The notes under the pieces were generated by a model. The model ran no database searches and was not told the DNA's origin. It saw nothing but the letters and a program-made list of their open reading frames with translations. Shown here one piece after another: positions 18,019-26,400 of a stretch of 64,000 bases of DNA (position 1 is the first letter of the stretch; each line of letters starts with the position of its first letter). The position numbers and the translations under genes were made by a program. The DNA comes from JANSYA01 sp965243385 (GTDB lineage: Bacteria > Spirochaetota > Leptospiria > Leptospirales > Leptonemataceae): NCBI GenBank assembly GCA_965243385.1, contig CBDEUV010000002.1, positions 3,162,001 through 3,226,000 on the forward strand. Reading direction: 5' to 3'.

Positions 18019-18777
18019 TTAAGGCGCCGGAGCATCGGCCCAGCCGCGCAGGAAGTCCCGCCATTCGGTTTCCAGCTCGGGCGGCACAGGAGGCGGACCC
18101 GCGCTTTGAAAGGATTCATATGTCTCGCGAGTGCCCACGTCGTACACCGCTCCCAGAAAACGACGTCCCATTAGACGGCCGCGTTCTCCCGATGTTCGCC
18201 ACACCGGCCGAAGCTCAAAAACTTCGCCATCGGCCAGATGGGCGACCGAAGCCGCTCTCACCATTCCGTAACCGATATAATAGTACTGCCCCGACGTGCT
18301 GATGTGAATCAAGTCTTTCGTAGCGTCATTTTCAGAAAAAGCGAAGCCAGTCGCCTGCACTTCGGGATCGAGCGGCTTGAGATAGAGCAACCCGTCCATA
18401 TCGTCGGCGAGCGGCTCTGGCGGCGCGTCCCCCGGTTCCGGATGCAAAAGCGCGTCCGGATTCGCCAGCAGGCACCAGTCTTCCGGCTGCAGATATCCCA
18501 GTTCGATTCCACGGCGCAGGCCGCCGGCGGTTCCTAACAGCTCGCTTTCGTAAGAATAACTCAGGGGAAAGTGCGGAAAATCGCGCAGGGCCGCTTCGAT
18601 TTGCTCGCCGAGATAGTGCAGGTTGATCATCGCCTCGCTCACTCCCCAGCGATGCAGTTGAAAGAGCGTATAGAAAATCAAGGGCTGGCCGTTTAGCGGT
18701 AGCAACGGCTTGGGACGTGCCGCGGTCAGCTCACCCATACGCTTGCCGAAACCGGCGGCGAGTATGAAAGCTTTCAG
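18019..18777 (-). CDS. murU: N-acetylmuramate-1-phosphate uridylyltransferase (MurU-like), CTG start
   Basis: Starting at the CTG at 18777-18775 gives a 252-residue protein beginning (M)KAFILAAGFGKRMGELT, the exact N-terminal GxGxRM nucleotide loop of this family. The first in-frame ATG (18738) would cut this loop off. The CTG overlaps the amgK stop as CTGA, the same geometry as an ATGA coupling. Next come ARPKPLLPLNGQPLIFY, NLHYLGEQIEAAL, LLGTAGGLRRG and LLANPDALLHP (metal Asp). MurU converts MurNAc-1-P plus UTP to UDP-MurNAc, bypassing de novo synthesis. The pairing with amgK supports the specific name over other hexose-1-P nucleotidyltransferases. Confidence 0.82.
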   Translation of the reverse strand: MKAFILAAGFGKRMGELTAARPKPLLPLNGQPLIFYTLFQLHRWGVSEAMINLHYLGEQIEAALRDFPHFPLSYSYESELLGTAGGLRRGIELGYLQPEDWCLLANPDALLHPEPGDAPPEPLADDMDGLLYLKPLDPEVQATGFAFSENDATKDLIHISTSGQYYYIGYGMVRAASVAHLADGEVFELRPVWRTSGERGRLMGRRFLGAVYDVGTRETYESFQSAGPPPVPPELETEWRDFLRGWADAPAP

Positions 18778-19844
18778 CGGGGGGCCGTCCGGTCTCCCGC
18801 TTCGAGACGCCCGGTGATTGCCGGGTAAAGATCCCGCTGGACGGCGCGGGCGAATAGAAAGACCGAATCCGGGAAGCGCCCCAGCTGGCAGATCTCTTCG
18901 ATGCGTATCAGGGCCGCGGAAATCGACGGCGTATAAATGCTGTGCCGCTTTTCATGAACCTGATGCACGTATGTGCCGAGCGCTTTCAATACGCGCTGCA
19001 GCGCCTGCGCATAATACAAACCAGGACCCGGCAGATCCGGCAGCGGGCTCTTCGCGCGAAAATACGCGAATCCCATCTGGCGGTCCTTGAGCGTCAGCGG
19101 CGCATACGGATCGTAGAGCAGGCTGGCCAGATCGTAGTATGGCAGTCCCATACGCGCGTCCTGAAAATCAATCAGCGTCAGTTCGTATGCTTCGGGATCG
19201 GCGTCGTCCGTTGCGCCGGTCGGGCGAATCATTATATTGCGTGAATGATAATCGCGATGCGCGAAAACCCGCGGTTCGACCTTCGCGATTGATTTGCACA
19301 GCTCGTCTACGAACATTCGCAGTTCGAAGGGCACCGGATCCGGCAGCTTGAAATCTTCGCAGACCCTTCTCAGCGCGGCGAAGAGGAATTCCAGTTCCGC
19401 TTTGAGCTTCTCGGCGTCGAAGCTGCGTTGCGCCACCGGAGTCGGCGGCGTTAACTTTTGTAAGGCGATCATTAAATCGATCGCACGCTGGATCAGGCGT
19501 TCTCTCCGGGCCTCCGAACCCGCGTCGCGCAGGAGCTCCGAAAGATCTTTTTCGCCGGCGTCGGTGAGGAGCATGCGGCCCTGTTCGCGATCGATCGCCA
19601 GTACCCGCGGCGCGGGCAGACCCGCTTCGCGCAGGAATTCGCTCAGTTCGACGAAGTGATCGTCGTCGTTGTACGGAACGGGCAGGCCGGCGCAGAGCAC
19701 GACGCTCGCGGGTCCGTTTCCGGGGTTCGCCAGATCGATGCGAAAGTACTTGCGACTCGAAGCTTCCGCGCGAATCGGCGTATTCGTATGTTCCGGGTTG
19801 AGCCCGGCCTGTTCCAGGAAAGATTTGAGATTTGCAAACTGCAT
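18774..19844 (-). CDS. amgK: Anomeric MurNAc/GlcNAc kinase AmgK (aminoglycoside-phosphotransferase fold)
   Basis: This 356-residue APH-fold kinase shows EASSRKYFRIDLANP (nucleotide loop), LPAPRVLAIDREQGRMLLTD, the catalytic loop FAHRDYHSRNIMI (H-x-D-x4-N) and the metal-binding LIDFQDARMGLPYYDLASLL. AmgK phosphorylates the anomeric carbon of N-acetylmuramate, feeding MurU. The order amgK then murU with a four-base overlap matches the recycling pair known from Pseudomonas and other bacteria. This indicates the organism salvages peptidoglycan sugars without MurQ etherase, which is inference from the pair. Start is ATG 19844. Confidence 0.85.
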   Translation of the reverse strand: MQFANLKSFLEQAGLNPEHTNTPIRAEASSRKYFRIDLANPGNGPASVVLCAGLPVPYNDDDHFVELSEFLREAGLPAPRVLAIDREQGRMLLTDAGEKDLSELLRDAGSEARRERLIQRAIDLMIALQKLTPPTPVAQRSFDAEKLKAELEFLFAALRRVCEDFKLPDPVPFELRMFVDELCKSIAKVEPRVFAHRDYHSRNIMIRPTGATDDADPEAYELTLIDFQDARMGLPYYDLASLLYDPYAPLTLKDRQMGFAYFRAKSPLPDLPGPGLYYAQALQRVLKALGTYVHQVHEKRHSIYTPSISAALIRIEEICQLGRFPDSVFLFARAVQRDLYPAITGRLEAGDRTAPR

Positions 19845-19888
19845 CCTGTTACCACTTTACGGGCGCGGCTTCATACATCACGTCGTAA

Positions 19889-21100
19889 TCAGCGCAGGTC
19901 GTTGACCATATTGCCCAGGCGCTCCAGCCCTTTGCGCAGACTGCTTTCGTCGAGGGCGTACGAAATGCGCAGCGCGCGATCGTCGCCGAAGGCGAAACCG
20001 GCCACCGCCGCGACGTCGTAATGGTCGAGCAGATGCGCGCAGAAGACGCGCGATTTGTTCGCATCGTCCTTTAATAATTTCTGGAAGCGCGGCCACTCGT
20101 AGATATCGCTGATGTCCGGAAAAATATAGAAAGCGCCCTGCGGTTTGACGATACCGATTCCGTCGATGGACTGCAGCATGCGGTAGACGAGATCGCGGCG
20201 CTGCTCGAAGGCCTGCCGCATGGATTCGACGCACTCCTGGTCTTCGCCGAGCGCCGCCACGGCCGCCGCCTGCGAAATCGAAGACGGATTCGACGAACAC
20301 TGCCCCTGGATTTTCTCCATATTGCTCACGATCTCTGCCGGACCCGCGCCGATGCCGATGCGCCAGCCGGTCATGCTGTAGGCTTTGCTCACGCCGTTGA
20401 TGATAAACGTACGGTCTTTCAACTCCGGGCAGAGCATCACAGGGTTATAGAAACGCAGGCCGTCGAAGATGATGTGTTCGTAGATATCGTCGGACGCGAT
20501 CAGAATATTCGGGTGTTCGAGCAGCACTTCGCAAATCGCCGCCAGTTCTTTTTTGGCGAAAGTCGCGCCGGTCGGATTACAGGGACTGTTCAAAATGAAC
20601 ATACGCGTGCGTGGCGTGATCGCACTTCGCAGCTGATCGGGCGTGATTAGATAGTTCTGGTCTGGTCCGGCGTAGATCGGCACCGGCACGGCGTCCGCGA
20701 AGCGAATCATCTCCGCGTAAGAAACCCAGGCCGGCGCCGGCAAGAGGACTTCGTCGCCGGGATTCAGCGTCGCCAGGAATAGATTGAAGAGAACCTGCTT
20801 ACCGCCGTTCGACGCCGTGACTTCTTCCGGCGTATATTGCAGATTATTATCGCGGCGAAATTTTTCGCAGATGGTTTTTTTCAGGAGCGGGGTTCCGCCC
20901 ACGTTCGTATAGCGGGTTTGCCCTTCGGCGATGGCGCGGCGCGCGGCTTCTTTGATGTGTTCGGGGGTGTCGAAATCCGGTTCGCCCGCTCCGAAGCCGA
21001 TCACGTCGCGACCGGCCGCTTTGAGCTCGCGAGCCCGGGCGGTAATCGCCAGCGTGGGCGATGGTTCGAATTTGTTCAGGCGATCCGCAAGAAAAGCCAT
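19889..21100 (-). CDS. Class I PLP aminotransferase (aspartate aminotransferase-like)
   Basis: This protein of about 403 residues begins MAFLADRLNKFEPSPTLAIT and shows GFGAGEPDFDTPEHIKEAA, TRYTNVGGTPLLKKTI, ASNGGKQVLFNLFLA, ILNSPCNPTGATF (N and P contact PLP/substrate) and SDDIYEHIIFDGLRF. The Schiff-base Lys lies in NGVSKAYSMTGWRIGIGAGP, and the C-terminal Arg region is GDDRALRISYALDE. This is the Thermus/Bacillus type AspB group, which moves the amino group between aspartate and 2-oxoglutarate and often accepts prephenate. ATG 21100 is preferred over GTG 21124, which adds eight unconserved residues. The next gene downstream (amgK) starts 45 bases beyond the stop. Confidence 0.9.
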   Translation of the reverse strand: MAFLADRLNKFEPSPTLAITARARELKAAGRDVIGFGAGEPDFDTPEHIKEAARRAIAEGQTRYTNVGGTPLLKKTICEKFRRDNNLQYTPEEVTASNGGKQVLFNLFLATLNPGDEVLLPAPAWVSYAEMIRFADAVPVPIYAGPDQNYLITPDQLRSAITPRTRMFILNSPCNPTGATFAKKELAAICEVLLEHPNILIASDDIYEHIIFDGLRFYNPVMLCPELKDRTFIINGVSKAYSMTGWRIGIGAGPAEIVSNMEKIQGQCSSNPSSISQAAAVAALGEDQECVESMRQAFEQRRDLVYRMLQSIDGIGIVKPQGAFYIFPDISDIYEWPRFQKLLKDDANKSRVFCAHLLDHYDVAAVAGFAFGDDRALRISYALDESSLRKGLERLGNMVNDLR

Positions 21101-21223
21101 GCGTTGACAGGATCTGCGCCCCACGGCGTCGTGGGTAGGATTTTAGCCGCAAGGGCGCCATAATTTCTTCAAAAAATGAAGCGGCGCATTATCGGCGTCT
21201 GTCGCTTTCGCGTACCTGATCCT

Positions 21224-21763
21224 ATGGATATAGTTCTCTACGAACCAGAAATACCGCAAAACACCGGTAACATCGGGCGTCTGTGCGTCTGCAGCGGAAG
21301 TCGCCTGCACATCGTAGGCAAACCCGGTTTTTCGCTCGATGAATCGGCCGTGAAACGCGCGGGACTCGACTACTGGCATCGCCTGGATTTGAGCTTACAC
21401 GCGGACTGGCACAGTTTTCTCGAATTCGCGGACGCGTCGGTCGCGAATGAAAATCGCGGTGTGGACAACTCACGATCGAATATCGACAGCGCGCGCGTTC
21501 TCTTATATACGCGCTTCGCGAAACATTTGTATTCGGCGCACCAGTACGCGCCGGGTGATTATCTGGTATTCGGCCGCGAGACTTCGGGGCTGCCGGAAGC
21601 GATCCGTGAAAGTATCGCGAAACGAAACGCGGAACATCTGCTGCGCATTCCGGTGAGCGAAGAATGCCGCTCGCTGAATTTAAGCAACACTGTTGCCCTT
21701 GTTTTGTATGAGGCACTGCGACAACAGGGTTTTCCAGGCTTAGTTGAGGCTTTTGCGGAATAG
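21224..21763 (+). CDS. trmL: tRNA (cytidine/uridine-34 2'-O)-methyltransferase TrmL
   Basis: The 179-residue SPOUT protein starts at ATG 21224: MDIVLYEPEIPQNTGNIGRL is the family N-terminus. The trefoil-knot motifs are LVFGRETSGLPEAI and LRIPVSEECRSLNLSNTVAL, which bind S-adenosylmethionine. TrmL methylates the wobble ribose of tRNA-Leu isoacceptors. A longer frame begins at 21176 but adds only a basic 16-residue leader. It is divergent from the aminotransferase gene, with 123 bases between starts. A short insertion (ANENRGVDNSRSNIDSAR) in the middle is a small departure from the E. coli length. Confidence 0.93.
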   Translation: MDIVLYEPEIPQNTGNIGRLCVCSGSRLHIVGKPGFSLDESAVKRAGLDYWHRLDLSLHADWHSFLEFADASVANENRGVDNSRSNIDSARVLLYTRFAKHLYSAHQYAPGDYLVFGRETSGLPEAIRESIAKRNAEHLLRIPVSEECRSLNLSNTVALVLYEALRQQGFPGLVEAFAE

Positions 21764-21846
21764 ACGGAAGGCTTTAACCAGGGAATTGTGACGTTCTTGA
21801 GGACCGGACTCGAAATATTCGCGGAGCGGGCCTCAACGGCGAAAAT

Positions 21847-23133
21847 TCAAAACCTGTTCATATAACCCGACAGCAGCATCGCGTCGCAGAATTTGCCGCC
21901 GCTTTGCGGCTCCACGACGAGAACGACGTCGTCTTCGCGCGGCAGGGCGTACATCTTGCCGTTCAAGGCCAGCAGGGCGCTGCCCCATTTGCGCATAGGG
22001 CCAACCCGCGTCGACGCGATAGTACTCGCCGTATTCGTGCGCCAGTCGATTAGCAATAGGCGGTCTTCGTCGCGCGAAAAGCCGTAGATCTTGCCGTCCG
22101 GGGCCAGCACGCCGCCGGTCCACTTATTCGCCGCCCCGGTCACCGTCGAAGGAAAGGTCGATGCCGTATTCGTTACGGGGTCGATGACCAGCACGTTCTC
22201 CTCGACGTCCGGAATCCCGTAGATCAATCCGTTGGGCGCGAGTACGCCTCCGGACCATTTCCCATTGCCTGCGCCAGGCGCCGCGAAGGTCGTTGCCGTG
22301 TCCGTCGCCGGATCGATCACCAGCACTTCGCCGGCTGTGCTGGGCACTCCGTAAATCTTGCCGTTCGGCGCCAGGACGCCGCCGTCCCATTTGGTCGCGG
22401 TCGTGATCGGCGACGGAAACGCGGTGGCCGTATCCGTTGTCGGATCGATGACGAGGATTTCATTGGCATCGAATGGTATGCCGTAGATCTTTCCGTTGGG
22501 CGCGAGCACTCCGCCCTGCCATTTGGTGTTGCCGGGGGTCGGAGACGCGATCAAAGTCTGGGAATTGTCTGCCGGATCGATCACGGTGATCTGCAGCGCG
22601 TTCAGCGGAATCGCGTAGATTTTTCCATTCGGTGCGAGCACGCCGCCGTAGTACTTGTTCGCGCCGGTCACGGTGGAAGCGAAGCTCGTCGCGGTATCGG
22701 CCGCGGGATCAATGACGGCGAAGGTATTCGTATTCCGCGGGATGCCGTAGATCTTTCCGTTGGGCGCGAGTACTCCACCGACCCACTTCGCGCCGCCAAT
22801 GACGGGCGAGGCGAAGCTCGTAACCGTCGGCGATCCAGCATTAAAGCCGGACTGGTTCTGCAGTTCCGCCAGATAGTAGGGCGCCCGTAGCGCTTCGGTG
22901 ACCCGCGTATAGTCTGTAAGACACGGCAGCGTCAAAGCGAAGCCGGTCAGCAATACGCCGGGACCCGGGCCGGCGCAGGTGATATCGCTTTCGTTGCAGC
23001 TGAAGCGCAGGCAACCGGCGGAAGATATGGCCAGCATTGCCGCAACTAGCAGCAGCTCCAGGGCTCGCCTGGCAAACCGGTTGTGCTGCCTGGTGCTGCA
23101 CGCTCCTGCGTTCGATGTCGGCGGCTGTTTCAT
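21847..23133 (-). CDS. Seven-blade repeat (beta-propeller-like) lipoprotein, third of a tandem set
   Basis: This 428-residue protein has a long signal sequence ending LLLVAAMLAISSAGC, lipobox SAGC, then a Cys-rich cap (LRFSCNESDITC). Seven repeats of about 44 residues follow, each of the form KW-GGVLAPNGKIYGIP...LVIDPATDTATTF, and then a closing block KFCDAMLLSGYMNRF. The repeat looks like a beta-propeller blade of the NHL/SMP-30 kind. The two cysteine zones could latch the first and last blades together. The start ATG overlaps the stop of the preceding paralogue (ATGA). Blade six has IDWRTNTAS and blade seven VVEPQSG, the most diverged of the set. Function unknown; a surface recognition role is inference. 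Confidence 0.75.
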   Translation of the reverse strand: MKQPPTSNAGACSTRQHNRFARRALELLLVAAMLAISSAGCLRFSCNESDITCAGPGPGVLLTGFALTLPCLTDYTRVTEALRAPYYLAELQNQSGFNAGSPTVTSFASPVIGGAKWVGGVLAPNGKIYGIPRNTNTFAVIDPAADTATSFASTVTGANKYYGGVLAPNGKIYAIPLNALQITVIDPADNSQTLIASPTPGNTKWQGGVLAPNGKIYGIPFDANEILVIDPTTDTATAFPSPITTATKWDGGVLAPNGKIYGVPSTAGEVLVIDPATDTATTFAAPGAGNGKWSGGVLAPNGLIYGIPDVEENVLVIDPVTNTASTFPSTVTGAANKWTGGVLAPDGKIYGFSRDEDRLLLIDWRTNTASTIASTRVGPMRKWGSALLALNGKMYALPREDDVVLVVEPQSGGKFCDAMLLSGYMNRF

Positions 23134-24347
23134 AGCTTGTTCATGTAACCCGACAATAAAATCGAATCACAGAAATTCCCGTTCGCTTTTGGATCGATGA
23201 CGACGATATTGTTTTCATCCTGCGGAATGCCGTAGATCTTGCCGTTGCGGGCGAGCACCGCGCCGAACCATTTAAACGTGCCGCCGACGATCGTCGACGG
23301 GATAGTCGTCGCGGTATTGGCATTCGGATCCAGCACCAGGATATCGTTGATGGCGCGCGGCATGGCGTAGATCAGGCCATTCGGAGCGAGCGTCGCTCCG
23401 CTCCATTGACCGGCGCCGCCGACCGGCGACGGGATGCTGGTAACGGTATCCGTCGCAGGATCAATCATCAGAATATTGGGTCCATTGTCCGGAACAGCGT
23501 AAATAATGCCGTTGGGTGCGAGCACTCCGCCGATCCACTCGCCATCCACGTTGTGCGCGATCGTGTAGCTCGTTTCAGTTAGCGGGTCGATCACCACGAC
23601 CGGCGTTGTCGCTCCTACTCGCGGTAATGCGTAGATTTTTCCGTTGGGAGCCAGCACGGGACTGAACAGGTCCGTAGTTGGAGACGGCATGGTCGTGGCG
23701 GTCTGCGTCGCCGGGTCGATGACCAGGATATCCGTTGCCGGCCCCGCTGCCGGCGCGCTGTAGATTTTGCCGTTCGGGGCCAGCACTCCGCCCCGCCATT
23801 TGGCGCCGCCGCCGCCGGTCACCGGCGAGGCAATCGTGCTTGTGGTGTTCGTAACCGGGTCGATAACAAGTATCTGATCGTTGTTCCGCGGAATGGCGTA
23901 GATCTTGCCGTCCGCTCCCAGGACTCCTCCAAACCAGTCGTCCGCTCCGGCTCCGGGACCGGAAATCGTTGTAGCGGTATCCGTCGCGGGATCGATGACG
24001 AGAATCTGCGGGGTCGCGTTTGGGATGCCGTAGATCAGACCGTTGGGCGCGAGGACTCCTCCCAGCCACTTCTGGGTGCCGGCTACCGGCGAAGGGAAGG
24101 TCGAAGCCGTCGCGGAGCCGCTTGCCCCGAGAGCCGCCTGCGCCCGGAGCGACTGCAGATAAAAGGCGCCGCGAATTGGCTGACCCGCATTGAAATAGTC
24201 CACGTTGCAGGGCTGTAGCGCAGCCAGATAGCCCAGCTGAAAATCGCTCTGGCATCGGAAGTCGTTGTTATCGCATTCGAAGTTCAGGCAGCCAGCCGTT
24301 GAAAGGCTAAATGCGAACGCGAGTGATGTTAGAAGAGCGATGCGCAT
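23130..24347 (-). CDS. Seven-blade repeat lipoprotein, second of the tandem set
   Basis: This 405-residue protein begins MRIALLTSLAFAFSLSTAGC (lipobox STAGC), then the cap LNFECDNNDFRCQSDFQ and GYLAALQPCNVDYFNAGQ. Seven blades follow with the core GGVLAPNGKIYAIP and ILVIDPATDTATTI, including a variant blade DLFSPVLAPNGKIYALP. It ends NGNFCDSILLSGYMNKL. The start has a GGAAG ribosome site about nine bases upstream. It lies 56 bases after the first paralogue and overlaps the third, so all three probably form one transcript. Cap and closing block are closer to the first paralogue than to the third. Confidence 0.75.
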   Translation of the reverse strand: MRIALLTSLAFAFSLSTAGCLNFECDNNDFRCQSDFQLGYLAALQPCNVDYFNAGQPIRGAFYLQSLRAQAALGASGSATASTFPSPVAGTQKWLGGVLAPNGLIYGIPNATPQILVIDPATDTATTISGPGAGADDWFGGVLGADGKIYAIPRNNDQILVIDPVTNTTSTIASPVTGGGGAKWRGGVLAPNGKIYSAPAAGPATDILVIDPATQTATTMPSPTTDLFSPVLAPNGKIYALPRVGATTPVVVIDPLTETSYTIAHNVDGEWIGGVLAPNGIIYAVPDNGPNILMIDPATDTVTSIPSPVGGAGQWSGATLAPNGLIYAMPRAINDILVLDPNANTATTIPSTIVGGTFKWFGAVLARNGKIYGIPQDENNIVVIDPKANGNFCDSILLSGYMNKL

Positions 24348-24403
24348 TAGTTCTGCTTCCGCGGCGATAGTTTGTGAAGATTCTTGTATTTCACTATAAG
24401 GGC

Positions 24404-25621
24404 TCAGAGTTTATTTAAATAGCCTGACATCAATATCGAATCACAGAAATTCCCGTTCGCCTTCGGATCGATTACCAGCACGTCGTCTCTGTCGCGGGGG
24501 ATCGCGTAGATCTTTCCGTTGCGCGCGAGCACCCCGCCGCCGTATTTCGGATTGCCGGTTGTACCGGACGGGAGGAGCGACATTGAATCCGTGGCCGGAT
24601 CGATTACCAGGATGTTATTCTCATTTGCCGGCATGGCGTAGATTTTACCGTCCGGTCCAAGCGTGCCGCCCTGCCACTTGTTGTTGCCGGTTACCGGCGT
24701 GGGCAGCGTTTGCACTGCCCCGGTCGCCGGATTTACAATCAGCAGAGTGTCGTTGCCTTGAGGGATGCCGTAGATCTTTCCGTTGGGACCGAGCACCGCG
24801 CTGCCCAGATCCTGGCTGTTCGTGGGTATAATGGTCGTGCCGTTCGTCGTCGGGTCAATGACCAGCAACTCAGCCGATCCACCGGGCATGCCGTACAGCT
24901 TTCCATCCGGTCCCAGTGTGCCGCCAAAGGTCGCGTTCCCGGGAAGGGTTGGCGACGGGATCGTCCGCGCGCTGTTGGTTGCGGGGTCGATGATCAGAAT
25001 CAGGTTACTACTGGCCGGCATGCCGTAAATCAATCCATTGGGTGCCAGCATCCCTCCGATCCCGATATTCTCACCGCTAACGGGAGCGGCAAAGCTCGAC
25101 ACCGTATCCGTGTTCGGGTCGATCACCAGAATCAAATCCGAATTGCGTGGAATGCCGTAGATCAGGCCGTTGGGCGCAAGTACCGCGCCATGATACTCGC
25201 CGGCCGGGGCGGGGATGGTCGTCGCGGTATCGGTGGCCGGATCGATGACCAGGACTGTGCCGGCGTCCAGGGGCACGGCGTAGATCTTGCCGTTGGGAGC
25301 CAGCACGCCGCCGCGCCAGAAGACTCCGGTCTGCGGTACCGGGAACGTGGAAACGGTGGCCGGTCCGGAGTTGCCGAGCGCGATCGTAGCCTGGAGCGCG
25401 CTCAGAAAAAACGCCGACCGGACCGTCTGCGTCGCTCCGAAATAGTCCGTGTTGCACGGCTGCAGCGCGGCCAGGTATTCGATTTGCAGCCCCTGATAGC
25501 AGCTCAGGTCGTTGTTGTCGCATTCGACGTTCAGGCAGCTCGATCCGCCAGCTGCCGCGCCGACAATCAAAGCGGCCAAAAATAGCCTCAGGCCGGACCG
25601 AAAGAGCCGCGGAAGCTTCAT
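24404..25621 (-). CDS. Seven-blade repeat lipoprotein, first of the tandem set
   Basis: This 405-residue protein begins with a signal sequence (LFLAALIVGAAAGGSSC) and cap LNVECDNNDLSCYQGLQ, EYLAALQPCNTDYFGATQ. Seven blades follow, for example FWRGGVLAPNGKIYAVP, IGGMLAPNGLIYGMP, SAVLGPNGKIYGIPQ and GGGVLARNGKIYAIP. The closing block is NGNFCDSILMSGYLNKL. Blades 4-6 use LGPDGK or LGPNGK instead of LAPNGK, so the gene was not simply copied from its neighbours recently. It is the promoter-proximal gene; 102 bases separate it from the kinase gene upstream. No enzymatic residues are evident. Confidence 0.75.
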   Translation of the reverse strand: MKLPRLFRSGLRLFLAALIVGAAAGGSSCLNVECDNNDLSCYQGLQIEYLAALQPCNTDYFGATQTVRSAFFLSALQATIALGNSGPATVSTFPVPQTGVFWRGGVLAPNGKIYAVPLDAGTVLVIDPATDTATTIPAPAGEYHGAVLAPNGLIYGIPRNSDLILVIDPNTDTVSSFAAPVSGENIGIGGMLAPNGLIYGMPASSNLILIIDPATNSARTIPSPTLPGNATFGGTLGPDGKLYGMPGGSAELLVIDPTTNGTTIIPTNSQDLGSAVLGPNGKIYGIPQGNDTLLIVNPATGAVQTLPTPVTGNNKWQGGTLGPDGKIYAMPANENNILVIDPATDSMSLLPSGTTGNPKYGGGVLARNGKIYAIPRDRDDVLVIDPKANGNFCDSILMSGYLNKL

Positions 25622-25723
25622 TCTGTAAGCATCGGCACGCGCGGCCTTCGACGCAATCGATTTGCTAACGGTACACTAACTATTGGGCACGGCCGGGCAG
25701 GCGGACCGCAATCAGATCCACAA

Positions 25724-26365
25724 TCAATCCCGGGAATTTTCGATTTCGTATTCCCAGGGGCGGATCAGCCGCAGCCGAAAATCCGCCCTCAATCGCAGTG
25801 GTTCCACGTTGTTCTTATAACGTTCCAATTCGCTCTGCGAAATATGCTGCGAGTATTCGCGCGTATACCCGCGCTTGCTCAGGTCCGCGGCGGAGCGTAT
25901 GCGAATTAACTGCGCGTCGTCGGTATAGACGAAGAAAGCGACTTGTATTTGCGGAGCGAACACTTCGGCGAGCGCGAAGAGTCCTTCGAAAACTAAAATC
26001 TCCGGCGGCGGCATCGTTCGACCGGTGGCGCTGCGTGCCCCCTGCTGGTGATCGTAGGGGTGGTATTCGATCGTTTCCCCGCGGGACAGGCCGGCGAGCG
26101 TGCCTACGGCCTGGTCCAGGTCGTAGGCTTCGAGATCGTAGCCGCTTAATCCGCGCGACTTTCGCGTTGCGCGGTCGATCAAAAAGGAGTCGAGCGCGAA
26201 GACGTCCGCGGAATATCCTCGTCGTTGAAATTCGCCGACCAGCTGCCGCGCAAGATGTGATTTGCCGAGATCCGCCGCGCCGCCGATAGCCGCGATCGTC
26301 GGCCCGGCTTTGTCTTCGCGCACGCCCAGGATCCGTTGGGCGAGCCCGGCTATGATCGTCGACAT
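25724..26365 (-). CDS. P-loop kinase of the uridine kinase/phosphoribulokinase family
   Basis: This 213-residue protein has a Walker A loop GGAADLGKSHLARQL, a DxDxF-like substrate segment (DVFALDSFLIDRATRKS), EYHPYDHQQGARSAT as in Udk-type enzymes, the Walker B-like ILVFEGLFAL, and a lid region RIRSAADLSKRGYTRE. The final part (KNNVEPLRLRADFRLRLI) matches the family's phosphate-contacting end. It may be a uridine kinase, a glycerate kinase or a phosphoribulokinase-like enzyme acting in the cytosol; substrate is not certain. It is 35 bases downstream of the channel gene on the same strand. Confidence 0.7.
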   Translation of the reverse strand: MSTIIAGLAQRILGVREDKAGPTIAAIGGAADLGKSHLARQLVGEFQRRGYSADVFALDSFLIDRATRKSRGLSGYDLEAYDLDQAVGTLAGLSRGETIEYHPYDHQQGARSATGRTMPPPEILVFEGLFALAEVFAPQIQVAFFVYTDDAQLIRIRSAADLSKRGYTREYSQHISQSELERYKNNVEPLRLRADFRLRLIRPWEYEIENSRD

Positions 26366-26400
26366 GCTTCTTTCCAGAAGACGGCGCCGGAGCGCCCGTT

